Shown here one piece after another: positions 1-9,213 of a stretch of 64,000 nt of DNA. The translations under genes were made by a program, and so were the position numbers. Position 1 is the stretch's first letter. Each line of letters begins with the position of its first letter. The notes beneath the pieces were generated by a model. It did no database searches, was not told the DNA's origin, and saw only the letters and a program-made list of their open reading frames with translations. Source of the DNA: Iodidimonas nitroreducens (GTDB lineage: Bacteria; Pseudomonadota; Alphaproteobacteria; Sphingomonadales; Rhodothalassiaceae); the NCBI RefSeq assembly GCF_008579165.1, contig NZ_BKCN01000003.1, one strand, 5' to 3'.

Positions 1-82
1 ACGCTGCCATTCCCTTTGCCCGCGTCAACCCGGCCCCCGAGCCGGGGTCCACCTCGTGACGGGCTCGTGCGTGGCAAAGATG

Positions 83-179
83 GATCCCGGGTCAAGCCCG
101 GGATTACGATATTTGTGGCCCGGGATGACGCAAGCTGTGCCCCGGGATGAGGCAAGTTGTGGCCCGGGATGACGAAAGA
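83..179. repeat. Intergenic palindrome plus three 22-bp direct repeats
   Basis: A perfect inverted repeat (ATCCCGGG, 5-nt loop, CCCGGGAT) lies at 83-103. Three head-to-tail 22-bp units follow at 114-135, 136-157 and 158-179, all built on a (G/C)CCCGGGAT core. This looks like the dispersed CCCGGGAT repeats common between genes of alphaproteobacteria. The rest of 1-234 holds no gene that I can support. A role in transcript ends or nucleoid binding is possible but nothing here shows it. Confidence 0.7.
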
Positions 180-234
180 AGGGGGGCAACGGAAAGAATC
201 AGGGCCTGCTGGTGGTTAGAGGCGGATCAGAGCC

Positions 235-669
235 TCATTTCGGCTCATTGCTTTCGGGATCAATTGAAGCGAGCGCCTTGCCCGCGATATCTTTCACCGA
301 TTGGCCATAGCCGGAAGCCAGCCCCGCGCGGGGATTTTGTTCCAACTCAAGCACACGCCGATAAAGCGCTGCGGCTTCTTCCATGCGGCCGGTTTTTTGC
401 AAAACCAGCGCCAGATTGATCAGCCGGTAAGGATCGTTTTCATCATAGGCCTCGGTATTGCGCAGGCGTTGTTCTGCCTGATTGAAATCACCAAGCAAAA
501 TATCCTTCATGGCATAATGATCGGCAGTTGCGGGCTCGATGAGCGCCGCATTGCGCGAGGCATGATAATCCGGCGCATCCGATACCGTTGCGCAGGCCGC
601 TAAAGAGGCTATCGACAGCCCTAAGATGACAGGCCGTGCAAGAAGCCCAGAAATTTTTGTTGTACGCAT
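235..669 (-). CDS. TPR-containing lipoprotein, small
   Basis: This 144-aa protein begins with a signal peptide and a lipobox (residues near 20-25, SLAAC), so it should be a lipoprotein. A tetratricopeptide-like helical pair follows (about residues 57-115): a segment on filling and emptying rows, then LVLQKTGRMEEAAALYRRVL, typical of TPR consensus spacing. TPR lipoproteins of this kind usually act as protein-protein adaptors in the envelope; the partner is not visible. It is a single gene, separated from the diguanylate cyclase by about 150 bp, and the AT-rich sequence upstream (670-760) could hold its promoter. The exact function is unknown. Confidence 0.75.
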   Translation of the reverse strand: MRTTKISGLLARPVILGLSIASLAACATVSDAPDYHASRNAALIEPATADHYAMKDILLGDFNQAEQRLRNTEAYDENDPYRLINLALVLQKTGRMEEAAALYRRVLELEQNPRAGLASGYGQSVKDIAGKALASIDPESNEPK

Positions 670-822
670 ATCATCTCTCCCGCAAATCTTTGTTACGGGG
701 AAATGATAACTTCATGACAGCTATATGACAAATTCTTTATTTATGCACAATTTTTCAAAGCCTAAATACATAAAAACAATAACTTGAAATTGAACGAATG
801 GACAGTTTTATTGTCATCAGGC

Positions 823-1866
823 CTAACCGAATTGTTGTAATTGCGAATCCAGGGCCATTTCGATTCGATTTCGGCCATCGCGTTTGGCGCGATAAAGGGC
901 TTCATCGGCCCGTTGAATGAAATCATCCAGCCGTTCGCCATGGATGAAGCTCGCCACGCCGAAAGAGGCGGTGATTTTGCCATAGCTTTCTGATGTCAGC
1001 CGGTTTTTAAGGGCGCTTGCGGAAATGGATTGGCGAATATGTTCCGCCACAGTCATAGCGCTTTCGGTTGAGGTTTGGGGGAGGATGGCGATGAATTCCT
1101 CGCCGCCATAGCGCACGGGCAGGTCTTTGCCTTTCAGGGTCAGCTTCAATTTCGCGGCAACGATCTTGAGAACTTCATCGCCGATTTTATGGCCATAGCG
1201 ATCATTGAATTCTTTGAAATGATCAATATCCATCATGATGAGAGACAAAGTCTCGCCGCTTTCCGCCGCATCCATGGCGCTTGCTTTCAAGACATTGAGG
1301 AACTCACGCCGATTGGCAAGCCCCGTCAGAGGATCGGTGGTAGCGTCCTTGCGCATCTGAACCAGCGACGAGCGTAATTCAGTGATTTCACAGCCCGTGA
1401 CGCTGAGGTTTTTTTCAAGGCTGCTGCTGATTTCAGTGATCGCCCGCGCTTCTTTCAACAGGCCCAAAGCCAGCCTTTTGATTTCATCACCGCTGGCCAG
1501 ATTGCCAGCTTCCGTTGACAGGCTGGCCACGCGCTTGCCAAATTTCTGGCTGCCCGCTTTGGTATCCTGCACATGGGTCAGAATCGTTTTGGCGATGGTT
1601 TCAAGGCGTTCGGTGGCTTCATGAACTTCCCGGCTGCCGCGTCCCGAGCCAAAATATTGTTCCGCGATCTCGGCATTGCGGTCTTCGTTGAAATCGCAAC
1701 TATTGCTGATCAGCACATCGATGGTCGTTTTCAGACTCTGATTGCGGCCCGTGGCATAGCTATACCAGATCTGGTAATTTTGTGGTGTAGGCGGAATTTT
1801 ATGCTGTTTCATCAGCGCAAGGGCGCTTTGTGCGAATTCTTCTGCCTGATCCAACCCGTCGTACAT
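823..1866 (-). CDS. Diguanylate cyclase (GGDEF domain)
   Basis: This 347-aa soluble protein would make cyclic di-GMP from two GTP. The first 170 or so residues form a helical sensory or dimerisation region with no transmembrane segment. The GGDEF domain fills the C-terminal half: DPLTGLANRREF near residue 185, the catalytic GGEEF near 252-256, then a typical FGVASF segment and RADEALYRAKRDGRN at the end. In the product-inhibition site RxxD, the arginine is replaced by lysine (KGKD, eight residues before GGEEF), so feedback inhibition could be weaker. No EAL domain is present. It is monocistronic, divergent from thrB. Confidence 0.93.
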   Translation of the reverse strand: MYDGLDQAEEFAQSALALMKQHKIPPTPQNYQIWYSYATGRNQSLKTTIDVLISNSCDFNEDRNAEIAEQYFGSGRGSREVHEATERLETIAKTILTHVQDTKAGSQKFGKRVASLSTEAGNLASGDEIKRLALGLLKEARAITEISSSLEKNLSVTGCEITELRSSLVQMRKDATTDPLTGLANRREFLNVLKASAMDAAESGETLSLIMMDIDHFKEFNDRYGHKIGDEVLKIVAAKLKLTLKGKDLPVRYGGEEFIAILPQTSTESAMTVAEHIRQSISASALKNRLTSESYGKITASFGVASFIHGERLDDFIQRADEALYRAKRDGRNRIEMALDSQLQQFG

Positions 1867-2040
1867 ACTGACCGCCCTGAAATCATTCCTAGCCTTCTTA
1901 TGCCAGAGACCCGTTAAGGAAAAATTGTAAGAGCAGGCAATTCAAAGGATATTATGTTTGATTTTTTTGCATTTCCGCGCGCATAAATTCTAATCATTGA
2001 TCAGTTTTTATCCCTGCTTTCATCTCTGGCCTTGCGGCAA

Positions 2041-2065
2041 GGCATAATTTTATGTCCATTATGCC
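2041..2065. promoter_or_regulatory. Perfect 8-bp inverted repeat upstream of thrB
   Basis: GGCATAAT and ATTATGCC flank a 9-base AT-rich loop, ending 27 bases before the thrB start. The symmetry and position suit either an operator or a leader hairpin. No regulator is known from the sequence, so the role is inferred from location only. Confidence 0.35.
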
Positions 2066-2092
2066 GCCCAAAGAGTCTATATCCGGGCACCT

Positions 2093-3051
2093 ATGGCCGT
2101 ATTTACCACAGTTTCCGAAAGCGACCTTGCGCACTTCCTTGCCGATTATGATCTGGCGAGGCGGTGACTCTGACGCCCATTGCCGAAGGTGTGGAAAATA
2201 CCAATTACAAGCTTTTGACCAGCACCGGCCTTTATGTGCTGACCTTGTTCGAGCGGCGCACCCCTGCGGATGCCTTGCCTTATGTGGTGGATCTGATGCT
2301 GCAGCTCGATGCCCGGGCGGTGCCGGTGCCCCGGCCCATTGCCGATCGGGAAGGCCGGGCGCTCAAATCCCTGTGCCAACGCCCGGCTTTGATCGTCAGT
2401 TTTCTGGAAGGCAAATCCCTGCTCGATCCGGGGGTTGATGCCTGCCGCGAGGCGGGCGGCGGGCTGGCCCGGCTGCATCATGGGGCTGAGGGTTATGGCG
2501 GCTTTCGTCCCAATCCATTTGGGCTTTCAAGCTGGGGGCCATTGGCTGAAAGCTGCGAACAGGCAGCAGACCGCGCGGCCAAAAGGCGGCTGCCATCCAT
2601 CTTGCGCGCCCTTGATCGGCTCACCGATAGTTGGCCCTATCATCTGCCGATGGGATCGTGTCACACGGATTTTTTCCCCGATAATGTTTTTTTCAGCGAT
2701 GGCCGCTTCAGCGGGGTGATCGATTTTTATTTTTCCTGCGATGAATTGCGCGCCTATGATCTGGCGGTGGCCTTGGCCTCATGGTGTTTTGATGCGCAAA
2801 ATCGCTTTGTGCCGCGCCGCGCCGAAGCGATGATCGCGGGCTATAGCGCACGGCGTGGCCTTTCGGCGGATGAGCGGGTGGCCCTGCCTTTATTATGCTT
2901 AGGCGCTGCGGTGCGCTTTACCCTCACGCGGCTTTATGATCGCCTGCATCCACAAAATGATGCGCTGGTGAAGGAAAAAGACCCCGAGGAATTTGCCACC
3001 CGCATGGATCTTTTCTACGACATGACAACAGCCGGAAAAGGGCTTTTCTGA
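2093..3051 (+). CDS. thrB: Homoserine kinase (ThrB, APH-fold type)
   Basis: It phosphorylates L-homoserine with ATP, the step before threonine synthase. About 319 aa after repair. The protein starts MAVFTTVSESDLAHFLADYD, the usual start of alphaproteobacterial ThrB, and runs on as EGVENTNY. The aminoglycoside-phosphotransferase-like catalytic segment HTDFFPDN (about residue 190) is followed by IDFYF. The reading frame breaks near 2154-2157: restoring one G (CTGGCG to CTGGGCG) fuses the start with the rest to give DYDLGEAVTLTPIAEG. I read this as an assembly indel. The last base overlaps the first of thrC, so the two are co-transcribed. Confidence 0.9.
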
Positions 3052-4424
3052 TGCGCTATACCAGCACCCGGGCGGATTTGGATATTGATTTTGCAACGGT
3101 GGTGGCCAGTGGCCTAGCGCCCGGCGGCGGGCTTTATCTGCCCCAAAGCTGGCCCCATATCGATCAAGCCGAACTGGAGCGGCTGGGGGCGGGCAGCTAT
3201 GCCCAAGCCTTGGCTTTTGTGGGGGGGCTGTTTGATGGCGGCGCGCTTTCCGCTGCAGCCTGGCAGGAAATTGCCCATAAAGCTTTGGCCGGATTTCGCC
3301 ATTCTGCCATTGCCCCCCTCAATCAGCTTGGTGCTGATCATTGGCTTTTGGAGCTGTTTCACGGCCCCACTTTATCTTTTAAGGATTATGGCCTTCAGCC
3401 CCTGTCGCAATTGCTGGCGGCTTTATCGGCGCATAAGGCGCGCAAGCTGTTTATTCTGGGGGCCACATCGGGGGATACCGGCTCGGCGGCGATTGCCGCT
3501 TTCCGGGGGCAGCCGGGGGCGCGGATTGTGATCCTGCATCCCCATGGCCGGGTATCAGAGGTGCAAAGACGGCAGATGACAACGGTGATGATGCCAATGT
3601 TCTCAATCTGGCGGTGGAAGGCAGCTTTGATGATTGCCAGCGCTTTGCCAAAGCGCTTCTGGCCGAGCGTGCCGAACGCACTGACGAGGCGGTGTTGTCG
3701 GTCAATTCCATCAATTGGGGGCGGCTTTTATTCCAAACCGCCTATTATGTGTATATCGGTGCGCAGATGGCGCGGGCAGGCCGGGCCTTTGCCGTGGCGG
3801 TGCCAAGTGGCAATTTCGGCAATGCCTTATCGGCCTTGATTGCCGCAAAAATGGGGGTGCCGATCCGTCATCTGATCGTGGCCACCAATGCCAATGATGC
3901 CTTGAGCCGGATTTTTACCGAAGGCAAAACAACCCGTGGGCCGGTGCGCCAAACCCTCAGCCCGGCGATGGATATTCAAATTCCCAGCAATCTCGAACGC
4001 CTGTTGTTCCTGCTCAATGGCTGCGATGCAACGAAAACCGCCGCGCAAATGGCGGATATGGCGGAAAGCGGGCATCTTGCCTTGCCGCAAAACTGGGCCG
4101 ATGATCTGCTTCAGCCTTGAAGCCCATGCGGTGGATGATGCTGAAATTCTGCAAACTATCCGCGAAACCTTTGCCGGAACCGACCGGATCATCGATCCCC
4201 ATACGGCGGTAGCGGTGGCGGCGGCCCATCGCGCAAAAGGGGCGGCGGGCTGTGCTGTTCTGTCGGTTTCCACTGCCCATCCGGCAAAATTTCCCGATGC
4301 GGTGGAGCAGGCCCTTGGTTTTGCGCCGCCCGTGCCCGAGCCTTTGGCCCGGGTTTATGATGCGCCGGAACGCTTTGAAATCGTGCCCTCAAGCCTTGAT
4401 GCCGTGCGCGCTGCTATCGGCTGA
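3051..4424 (+). CDS. thrC: Threonine synthase
   Basis: It converts O-phospho-L-homoserine to L-threonine with PLP. The repaired protein is about 458 aa, normal for the family. The N-terminus MRYTSTR is typical, and the PLP lysine sits in LSFKDYG (about residue 110), with VPSGNFGNA as the phosphate-binding loop. Two frame breaks are present. Near 3585, GTGATGATG should be GTGGATGATG (one G lost), restoring TTVDDANVLNL. Near 4110-4116 the net shift is one base gained or two lost, e.g. CCCC shortened to CC, joining WADDLL to LEAHAVDDAEIL. Both parts are family-typical, so the gene is probably intact in the organism. It follows thrB without a gap. Confidence 0.9.
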
Positions 4425-4453
4425 GGGGTCGAAATGACGAAAAAACGGATTAT

Positions 4454-4566
4454 TTTCCCGCTCGGGACTATTTCAGACCTGTGAGCCACTTCAAGATAGA
4501 AATTTTCCCGTTCGGGATATTTTTATAGACAGCCTTCAGGAATCCATGATACTTTCCCGTTCGGTA
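4454..4566. promoter_or_regulatory. Three operator-like palindromes before and in hipB
   Basis: Three copies of TTTCCCGNTCGGGA lie at 4454-4467, 4504-4517 and 4553-4566; the last has T for one G. Each is a near-perfect inverted repeat. They are spaced 50 and 49 bases apart. The third falls within the first codons of hipB. HipB-type antitoxins bind such palindromes to repress their own operon, so these are most likely HipB operators. That is inference from position and symmetry. Confidence 0.7.
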
Positions 4567-4830
4567 AAGATCATGACAAGACGCAACCTTACCACCGCTG
4601 ATATCGGCGACATCGTCCGAACCACTCGCAAGGCCGCTGGCCTGCGGCAGGATGAGCTTGCGGGCGCGGCTGGCGTCGGCCTGCGCTTCATCGTCGATCT
4701 TGAAGCAGGCAAGCCGACCGCGCAAATCGGTAAGGCGCTTCTGGTCCTGGCGGCGCTGGGATGCTCGCTCGATATCATACCGCCGCCCAACACCAAAGGA
4801 GTTCGACCCAAAGGCCCTCAGACGCCATGA
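4546..4830 (+). CDS. hipB: HipB-like antitoxin, XRE/Cro-type helix-turn-helix
   Basis: This 94-aa protein (85 aa if the ATG at 4573 is used) carries a Cro/C1-type helix-turn-helix: TRKAAGLRQDELAGAAGVG, then IVDLEAGKPTAQIGKALLVLAALG. It should bind and neutralise HipA and repress the operon. The first ATG has an AGGA 5 bases upstream, which favours it over the internal one. The stop overlaps the hipA start (ATGA), so the two are translationally coupled. The pair sits between thrC and a nitronate monooxygenase gene and may be a mobile insertion, although no ends were found. Confidence 0.9.
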   Translation: MILSRSVKIMTRRNLTTADIGDIVRTTRKAAGLRQDELAGAAGVGLRFIVDLEAGKPTAQIGKALLVLAALGCSLDIIPPPNTKGVRPKGPQTP

Positions 4831-6125
4831 TACGCACCCTTGATATCTGGTGGAACGGGCGCCTGGTGGGCCAGTTGACGCAAAACCAGCATGGCGAACT
4901 CGGCTTCGCCTATGCGCAGGCGTGGCTCGACGACGAGGATGCGCAGCCCTTGTCCGCTTCGCTGCCCAAGCGGGCAGAGTCGTTTACGCGCCGCGAATGC
5001 CGCCCGTTCTTTGGCGGGTTGCTGCCGGAAGAAAGCCAGCGCGATGCGGCGGCTCAGGCACTTGGCGTGTCGCGCGCCAATGATTTTGCCCTTCTTGATC
5101 GTCTTGGCGGCGATGTCGCGGGCGCGCTCCAACTCCTGCCACCCGGCGAAAATCCGGCTCGTCTTGCCTCCGAACAGCCGCCAATTCCGCTTGACGATGC
5201 GGGCCTGATCCGGGTGTTGGATGCGCTTCCCCGCCGCCCGCTGCTCGCAGGCGAAGACGGGCTGCGCCTCTCTCTCGCGGGGGCGCAATCGAAGCTGCCG
5301 GTGGTTCTGGTGGATGGCGCAGTGGCCTTGCCTGCCCCCGGCCAACCCACGACGCATATTCTCAAGCCCCCGATATCGCGCCTCAAAGCCACGACCGAGA
5401 ACGAGGCCTTCGTGATGCGCCTTGCGGCCGCAATCGGTCTCGATGTTGCGCCGGTCGAAGCGCGTATCATAGAGGGTCGAACGTTTCTGCTGATCAAGCG
5501 CTATGACCGTGCCTTCGGCCCCGGTGGCATGGTGCGCCGGATCCATCAGGAGGATTTCTGTCAGGCGCTCGGCGTGCCGACGGAAACCAAATATGCCAGT
5601 GAGGGCGGCCCGACCTTCAAGGATGGCTTCGCGCTGCTCCGCCGCATCGCCGCAAGGCCCGCTGTCGATGTGCTGAAGCTTTTGGATGCGGTGATTTTCA
5701 ATGTGATCGCCGGGAATGCCGATGCGCATGGCAAGAATTTCTCGATCCTTTATGATGCCAAAGGCCCGCGCCTCGCCCCGCTCTATGATCTGCTGGCAAC
5801 CCTTGCCTATCCTGATCTCTCGCTGAAATTCGCCATGAAGATCGGGAAGCGCGCCACGCTAGCCGAATTGGATGCAAAGAGCTGGGCAGCCTTTGCGGCG
5901 GACGCGGGGCTGGGCCTCCCCTTGATCCGCCGGAGGATCAAAGAGATCAGCCAAAGCGTGATCGCGCGAACAGGCGATGTTGCGGCCGGGTTGGCCCGCC
6001 CTGGCTTTGACCAGACGGCTATCGAAAGCTTTGCCGAAATGATGTGCGCGCGAGCGGAGCGCTGCGCTTTGACCTCCCTGAAACGAGGCGATGACAGCCC
6101 GCTTTTTTCCCGGCACAGTGGGTGA
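4827..6125 (+). CDS. hipA: HipA-family serine/threonine kinase toxin
   Basis: A 432-aa HipA. In E. coli this family phosphorylates glutamyl-tRNA synthetase, halting translation and producing persisters; other members hit other tRNA synthetases, so the target here is not known. The N-terminal couple_hipA domain covers roughly residues 1-110. The kinase part shows the AGAQSK loop (about 150), a KRYDR segment near 228, and the catalytic NADAHGKNFS (about 297-306) followed by LAPLYDLLAT. All key residues look intact. The start at 4827 (MIRTLDIWW) overlaps the hipB stop. The reading frame is unbroken, in contrast with many neighbours. Confidence 0.93.
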   Translation: MIRTLDIWWNGRLVGQLTQNQHGELGFAYAQAWLDDEDAQPLSASLPKRAESFTRRECRPFFGGLLPEESQRDAAAQALGVSRANDFALLDRLGGDVAGALQLLPPGENPARLASEQPPIPLDDAGLIRVLDALPRRPLLAGEDGLRLSLAGAQSKLPVVLVDGAVALPAPGQPTTHILKPPISRLKATTENEAFVMRLAAAIGLDVAPVEARIIEGRTFLLIKRYDRAFGPGGMVRRIHQEDFCQALGVPTETKYASEGGPTFKDGFALLRRIAARPAVDVLKLLDAVIFNVIAGNADAHGKNFSILYDAKGPRLAPLYDLLATLAYPDLSLKFAMKIGKRATLAELDAKSWAAFAADAGLGLPLIRRRIKEISQSVIARTGDVAAGLARPGFDQTAIESFAEMMCARAERCALTSLKRGDDSPLFSRHSG

Positions 6126-6159
6126 AGCCTATCGGATTGTGCAAAAGGAGACCTGCCCC

Positions 6160-7092
6160 ATGACCATGCCCGCTGCCCTTAAGGGGCGCTTGCGCCTGCC
6201 GGTGATCGCCGCGCCGATGTTTCTCGTTTCCGGCCCGGAACTGGTGATTGCCTGCTGCAATGCCGGGGTGATCGGCACTTTTCCCAGCCTCAATGCCCGG
6301 CCCATCGAACAGCTTGATGGCTGGCTTCAGGATATGGAAAAGCGCCGAACCCCTGATGCCGCGCCTTTCGGGGTCAATCTTATCGTTCATCGATCCAATA
6401 GCCGTTTGGCCGAAGATACAGCCCTTGTGGTGGCGCATCAGGTGCCCATCGTGATTACATCGGTGGGACATCCGGGCGATATTGTGGCCCAGGTTCATGC
6501 TTATGGCGGGCTGGTTTTTCATGATGTGATCAATATGCGCCATGCCCAAAAGGCCATCGAAGCCGGGGTGGATGGCATCATCGCCGTGTGCGCCGGGGCC
6601 GGTGGCCATGCCGGGCAGCTTAGCCCCTTTGCTTTCATCCCCAAGCTGCGCGAACAGTTTGATGGGGCGATCATTCTGGCGGGCAGCATGTCCGATGGAA
6701 AGGGGGTGCGGGCCGCCGAAATTCTGGGCGCGGATTTTGCCTATCTGGGTACGCGCTTCATCGCCACCCGCGAAAGCATGGCCGATCAGGCCTATAAAGA
6801 AATGATCGTGCAATCGGATATCAGCGATATCGTCTATACCGATCAGGTGTCTGGGATCATGGGCAATTTTCTGGCCCCCAGCCTTGCGGCGGCGGGGGTT
6901 GATCCCACCCCGGGGGCAGTCGCTAAATCGGTGGATATGGATTTATCCATGCGCGAAACCGGCGAGAAGAAAAAAGGCAAGGCCTGGAAATCGATCTGGA
7001 GCGCGGGCCAGGGCGTGGGCGGTATCAGCGATTGCCCCTCGGTTCAGGACCTTGTGGATAAATTGGCGGCGGACTATGAAAACGCCGGATAA
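6160..7092 (+). CDS. Nitronate monooxygenase (2-nitropropane dioxygenase family)
   Basis: A 310-aa FMN-dependent TIM-barrel enzyme. The family oxidises alkyl nitronates such as propionate 3-nitronate to the aldehyde and nitrite, a detoxifying reaction. Visible marks are LPVIAAPMFLVSGPELV at the start, GVNLIVH, and the flavin-phosphate loop AGAGGHAG (about residue 146) with LAGSMSDGKGVRAA and YLGTRF near 190-205. The ATG at 6160 has AAAGGAG 10 bases upstream, so it is preferred over the upstream in-frame start that would overlap hipA. Other FMN oxidoreductases of the same fold (enoyl reductase FabK-type) are less likely. Confidence 0.87.
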   Translation: MTMPAALKGRLRLPVIAAPMFLVSGPELVIACCNAGVIGTFPSLNARPIEQLDGWLQDMEKRRTPDAAPFGVNLIVHRSNSRLAEDTALVVAHQVPIVITSVGHPGDIVAQVHAYGGLVFHDVINMRHAQKAIEAGVDGIIAVCAGAGGHAGQLSPFAFIPKLREQFDGAIILAGSMSDGKGVRAAEILGADFAYLGTRFIATRESMADQAYKEMIVQSDISDIVYTDQVSGIMGNFLAPSLAAAGVDPTPGAVAKSVDMDLSMRETGEKKKGKAWKSIWSAGQGVGGISDCPSVQDLVDKLAADYENAG

Positions 7093-7136
7093 AATGTTCT
7101 TGATATGTTCTGTTCTGTCCCTTATCATCAGGCATT

Positions 7137-8388
7137 ATGCAGGATTGCCCGCCCATAGATGAAGACCCATTCCCATCGGCAGCCTATGCGGATGGGTATG
7201 GGGGCGATGATGAAAGCTTTGCCACGAGCCCCATGGGTTTCATCAGCCTATGGGTTCTGCCAATCCTGTGCGGGCGTCCCTGCGGCGGGGCCGGGGGGCG
7301 GTTTCCAATGCATCGGGGCGGCATGAGCCTTTATCGCGTCAGGCCGTTGAGGATGGGTGGGCCGAGGATGAGGCGGATCTGGCGCCCCTTGCTACCCATA
7401 TCACTTTGGAAAAAGCGCGCAGGATCATCACCAAAAACAGCTCGCCCGATATTCCTTTTGATCGTTCGATCAATCCTATCGGGGGTGCGAACATGGCTGC
7501 ATCTATTGCTATGCCCGGCCCAGCCACGCCAATATGGGGCTGTCGCCGGGGCTGGATTTTGAAACCCGGCTCTTTGCAAAGCCCGATGCGGCCAATCTGT
7601 TAAGGGCAGAGCTTGCCCATCCCCGCTATCGCTGCGCGCCGATTGCCATTGGCACCAATACCGATCCCTATCAACCGATCGAGCGTGATCAAAAACTCAT
7701 GCGGTCGATTCTCGAAATATTGGATGAAACATCTCATCCGGTGACCATCGTTACCAAATCGGCCCTGATTTTGCGGGATATTGAACTTTTATCATCTTTG
7801 GCCCAGCGCAATCTGGTCAAAGTCGCGCTGTCTGTCACCACCCTTGATCATCGGCTGGCCCGCCGGATGGAGCCACGCGCCAGCACACCGGGTCGCCGCA
7901 TCGAGGCTATGAAGGCGCTGGCCGAAGCCGGGGTGCCGGTAGGGGTGATGGTGGCCCCGGTAATCCCGGCCCTGACTGATCATGAAGGCGAGAAAATCCT
8001 CGCCGCCGCCTATGCAGCCGGGGCCCGCGAGGCAGGCTGGGTGATGCTGCGGCTTCCCCATGAAATCAAGGATTTATTTGCGGAATGGTTGCAAGAAGAA
8101 CGCCCGGATCGGGCATCGCGCGTCCTGAATCTGGTGCGTGATATGCGCGGTGGGCGGCTCAATGATGCGCGCTTTGGCCATCGGATGCGTGGCGAAGGGG
8201 CCTATGCCGAGATGGTCACCGCCCGGCTGCGGCTGGCCATCACCAAAATCGGGTATAATCGGGAGATCAGAAAGCTCGATTGCAGCCTGTTTACCCCGCC
8301 CCCCAAAGCCAGTGCCAAGGGGGACCGGGGTTCAAATGGGGGGGATGCGGGCGACAGGCTGCAATATTCGCTCTTTGGCGATGGCTAG
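7137..8388 (+). CDS. PA0069-type radical SAM protein (spore photoproduct lyase-like)
   Basis: About 417 aa after repair. The family resembles spore photoproduct lyase but its substrate is unknown. The iron-sulfur motif CEHGCIYC lies near residue 117 once one T is restored near 7477 (CCTATCGGGG to CCTTATCGGGG), giving SINPYRGCEHGCIYCYARPS. A second break near 7228-7232 (C4 for C5) links the start MQDCPPIDEDPFPSAAY to FHQPMGSANPV and RRGRGAVSNASGR. Both are homopolymer shortenings. The second is less certain, because translation could also begin at 7250. The rest, including DFETRLFAKP and IGTNTDPYQPIE, is family-typical. Confidence 0.85.
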
Positions 8389-8422
8389 CTTCCGTCTTAA
8401 AAATCAGGCTTCTGCTTACGGT

Positions 8423-8929
8423 TCAGGCTTCGCCCATGGTTTCCAGCATGGCGGCATCAAGGGCTTCGCGCGGGGTTTTACCGGCCCAAACCACGAATTG
8501 AAAAACCGGGTAAAAGCGTTCGCATTCGCTCAAGGCCGTTTCCACCATCACGGCCAGATGATGGCCGGATAGGCCGCAGCCCTCTTCATCGGCGATGGTG
8601 GCATGGCGATACATCAAAAGCCCTTCATCGCACCACATTTCAAAATGCCCCAGCCACAGCCGCTCATTGATCAGGCCCAATGTTTCATAAACAGCGGCGC
8701 GTTTGGCTTCGGGAACCCGGCCATCAAAAACACAGGCAACCTGCAAAACACGTTCTTCTTCGCGCCAGAAAAAACGAAGCTGATATTCGCAATAGCCGCC
8801 GGTCACCGCAGCGGTCAATTCATCGTCTTGTCGATCATAAACCCAATCATTGGCATTGGCCAAATCTTCAACCAGATCAAGGGGATTGGATTCTGTGGCG
8901 ATGCTGTCGTCGGCAATGAGCGTTGTCAT
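8423..8929 (-). CDS. YbjN domain-containing protein
   Basis: A 168-aa acidic soluble protein of the YbjN family, which shares its fold with type III secretion chaperones. Its role is not settled, although E. coli YbjN affects stress and motility. The acidic start (DSIATESNPLDLVEDLAN) leads into LTAAVTGGYCEYQLRFFWREE, LINERLWLGHFEMWCDEGLLMYRH and a C-terminal helix ending in AMLETMGEA, all typical of the alphaproteobacterial form. It converges with the radical SAM gene 35 bp away. The start is well placed, with an AGGAG on the minus strand just upstream. Confidence 0.85.
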   Translation of the reverse strand: MTTLIADDSIATESNPLDLVEDLANANDWVYDRQDDELTAAVTGGYCEYQLRFFWREEERVLQVACVFDGRVPEAKRAAVYETLGLINERLWLGHFEMWCDEGLLMYRHATIADEEGCGLSGHHLAVMVETALSECERFYPVFQFVVWAGKTPREALDAAMLETMGEA

Positions 8930-9213
8930 GCGCTGTCACTCCTTTGGCTGCTTCCCTGTAGAAGCCACCGGGGCTATGCGGGCCACCGGCTGGTCTCGTC
9001 AAGACAGTCTTGTCGATCTTGCCAAAACACCAACATCTGCCAGGCCACTGGTTTTTGGCCAATGAACTGGCCGCTCTGTGACATTTGACACGAGAGCAAT
9101 GGTGCCAGCTTGCCAGGCACTGTGCAAGGGAACTCTGGGGAAGCCGCCTCAATATCTTGTGGATAACTGCAAGATCTGGTTAAATTTTCGTTACAACTTA
9201 CCAGACCTAGTAT
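8930..9213. other. 284-bp intergenic region with no supported gene
   Basis: This is the longest gap in the window, between the 5' end of ybjN and the 3' end of the UbiK-like gene, both on the minus strand. It must hold the ybjN promoter. Short open frames here have no codon bias or family resemblance. I see no tRNA cloverleaf and no clear terminator. Confidence 0.5.

Noticed and set aside
4818..5729. 303-aa antisense open frame over hipA
   Set aside because: Shadow of the hipA gene; composition reflects the opposite-strand codon bias and no family is recognisable.
6019..6813. 264-aa minus-strand frame over the nitronate monooxygenase gene
   Set aside because: Overlaps a well-supported gene on the other strand and shows no domain.
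8930..9213. tRNA or small RNA gene in the longest gap
   Set aside because: No cloverleaf, CCA end or terminator was found.
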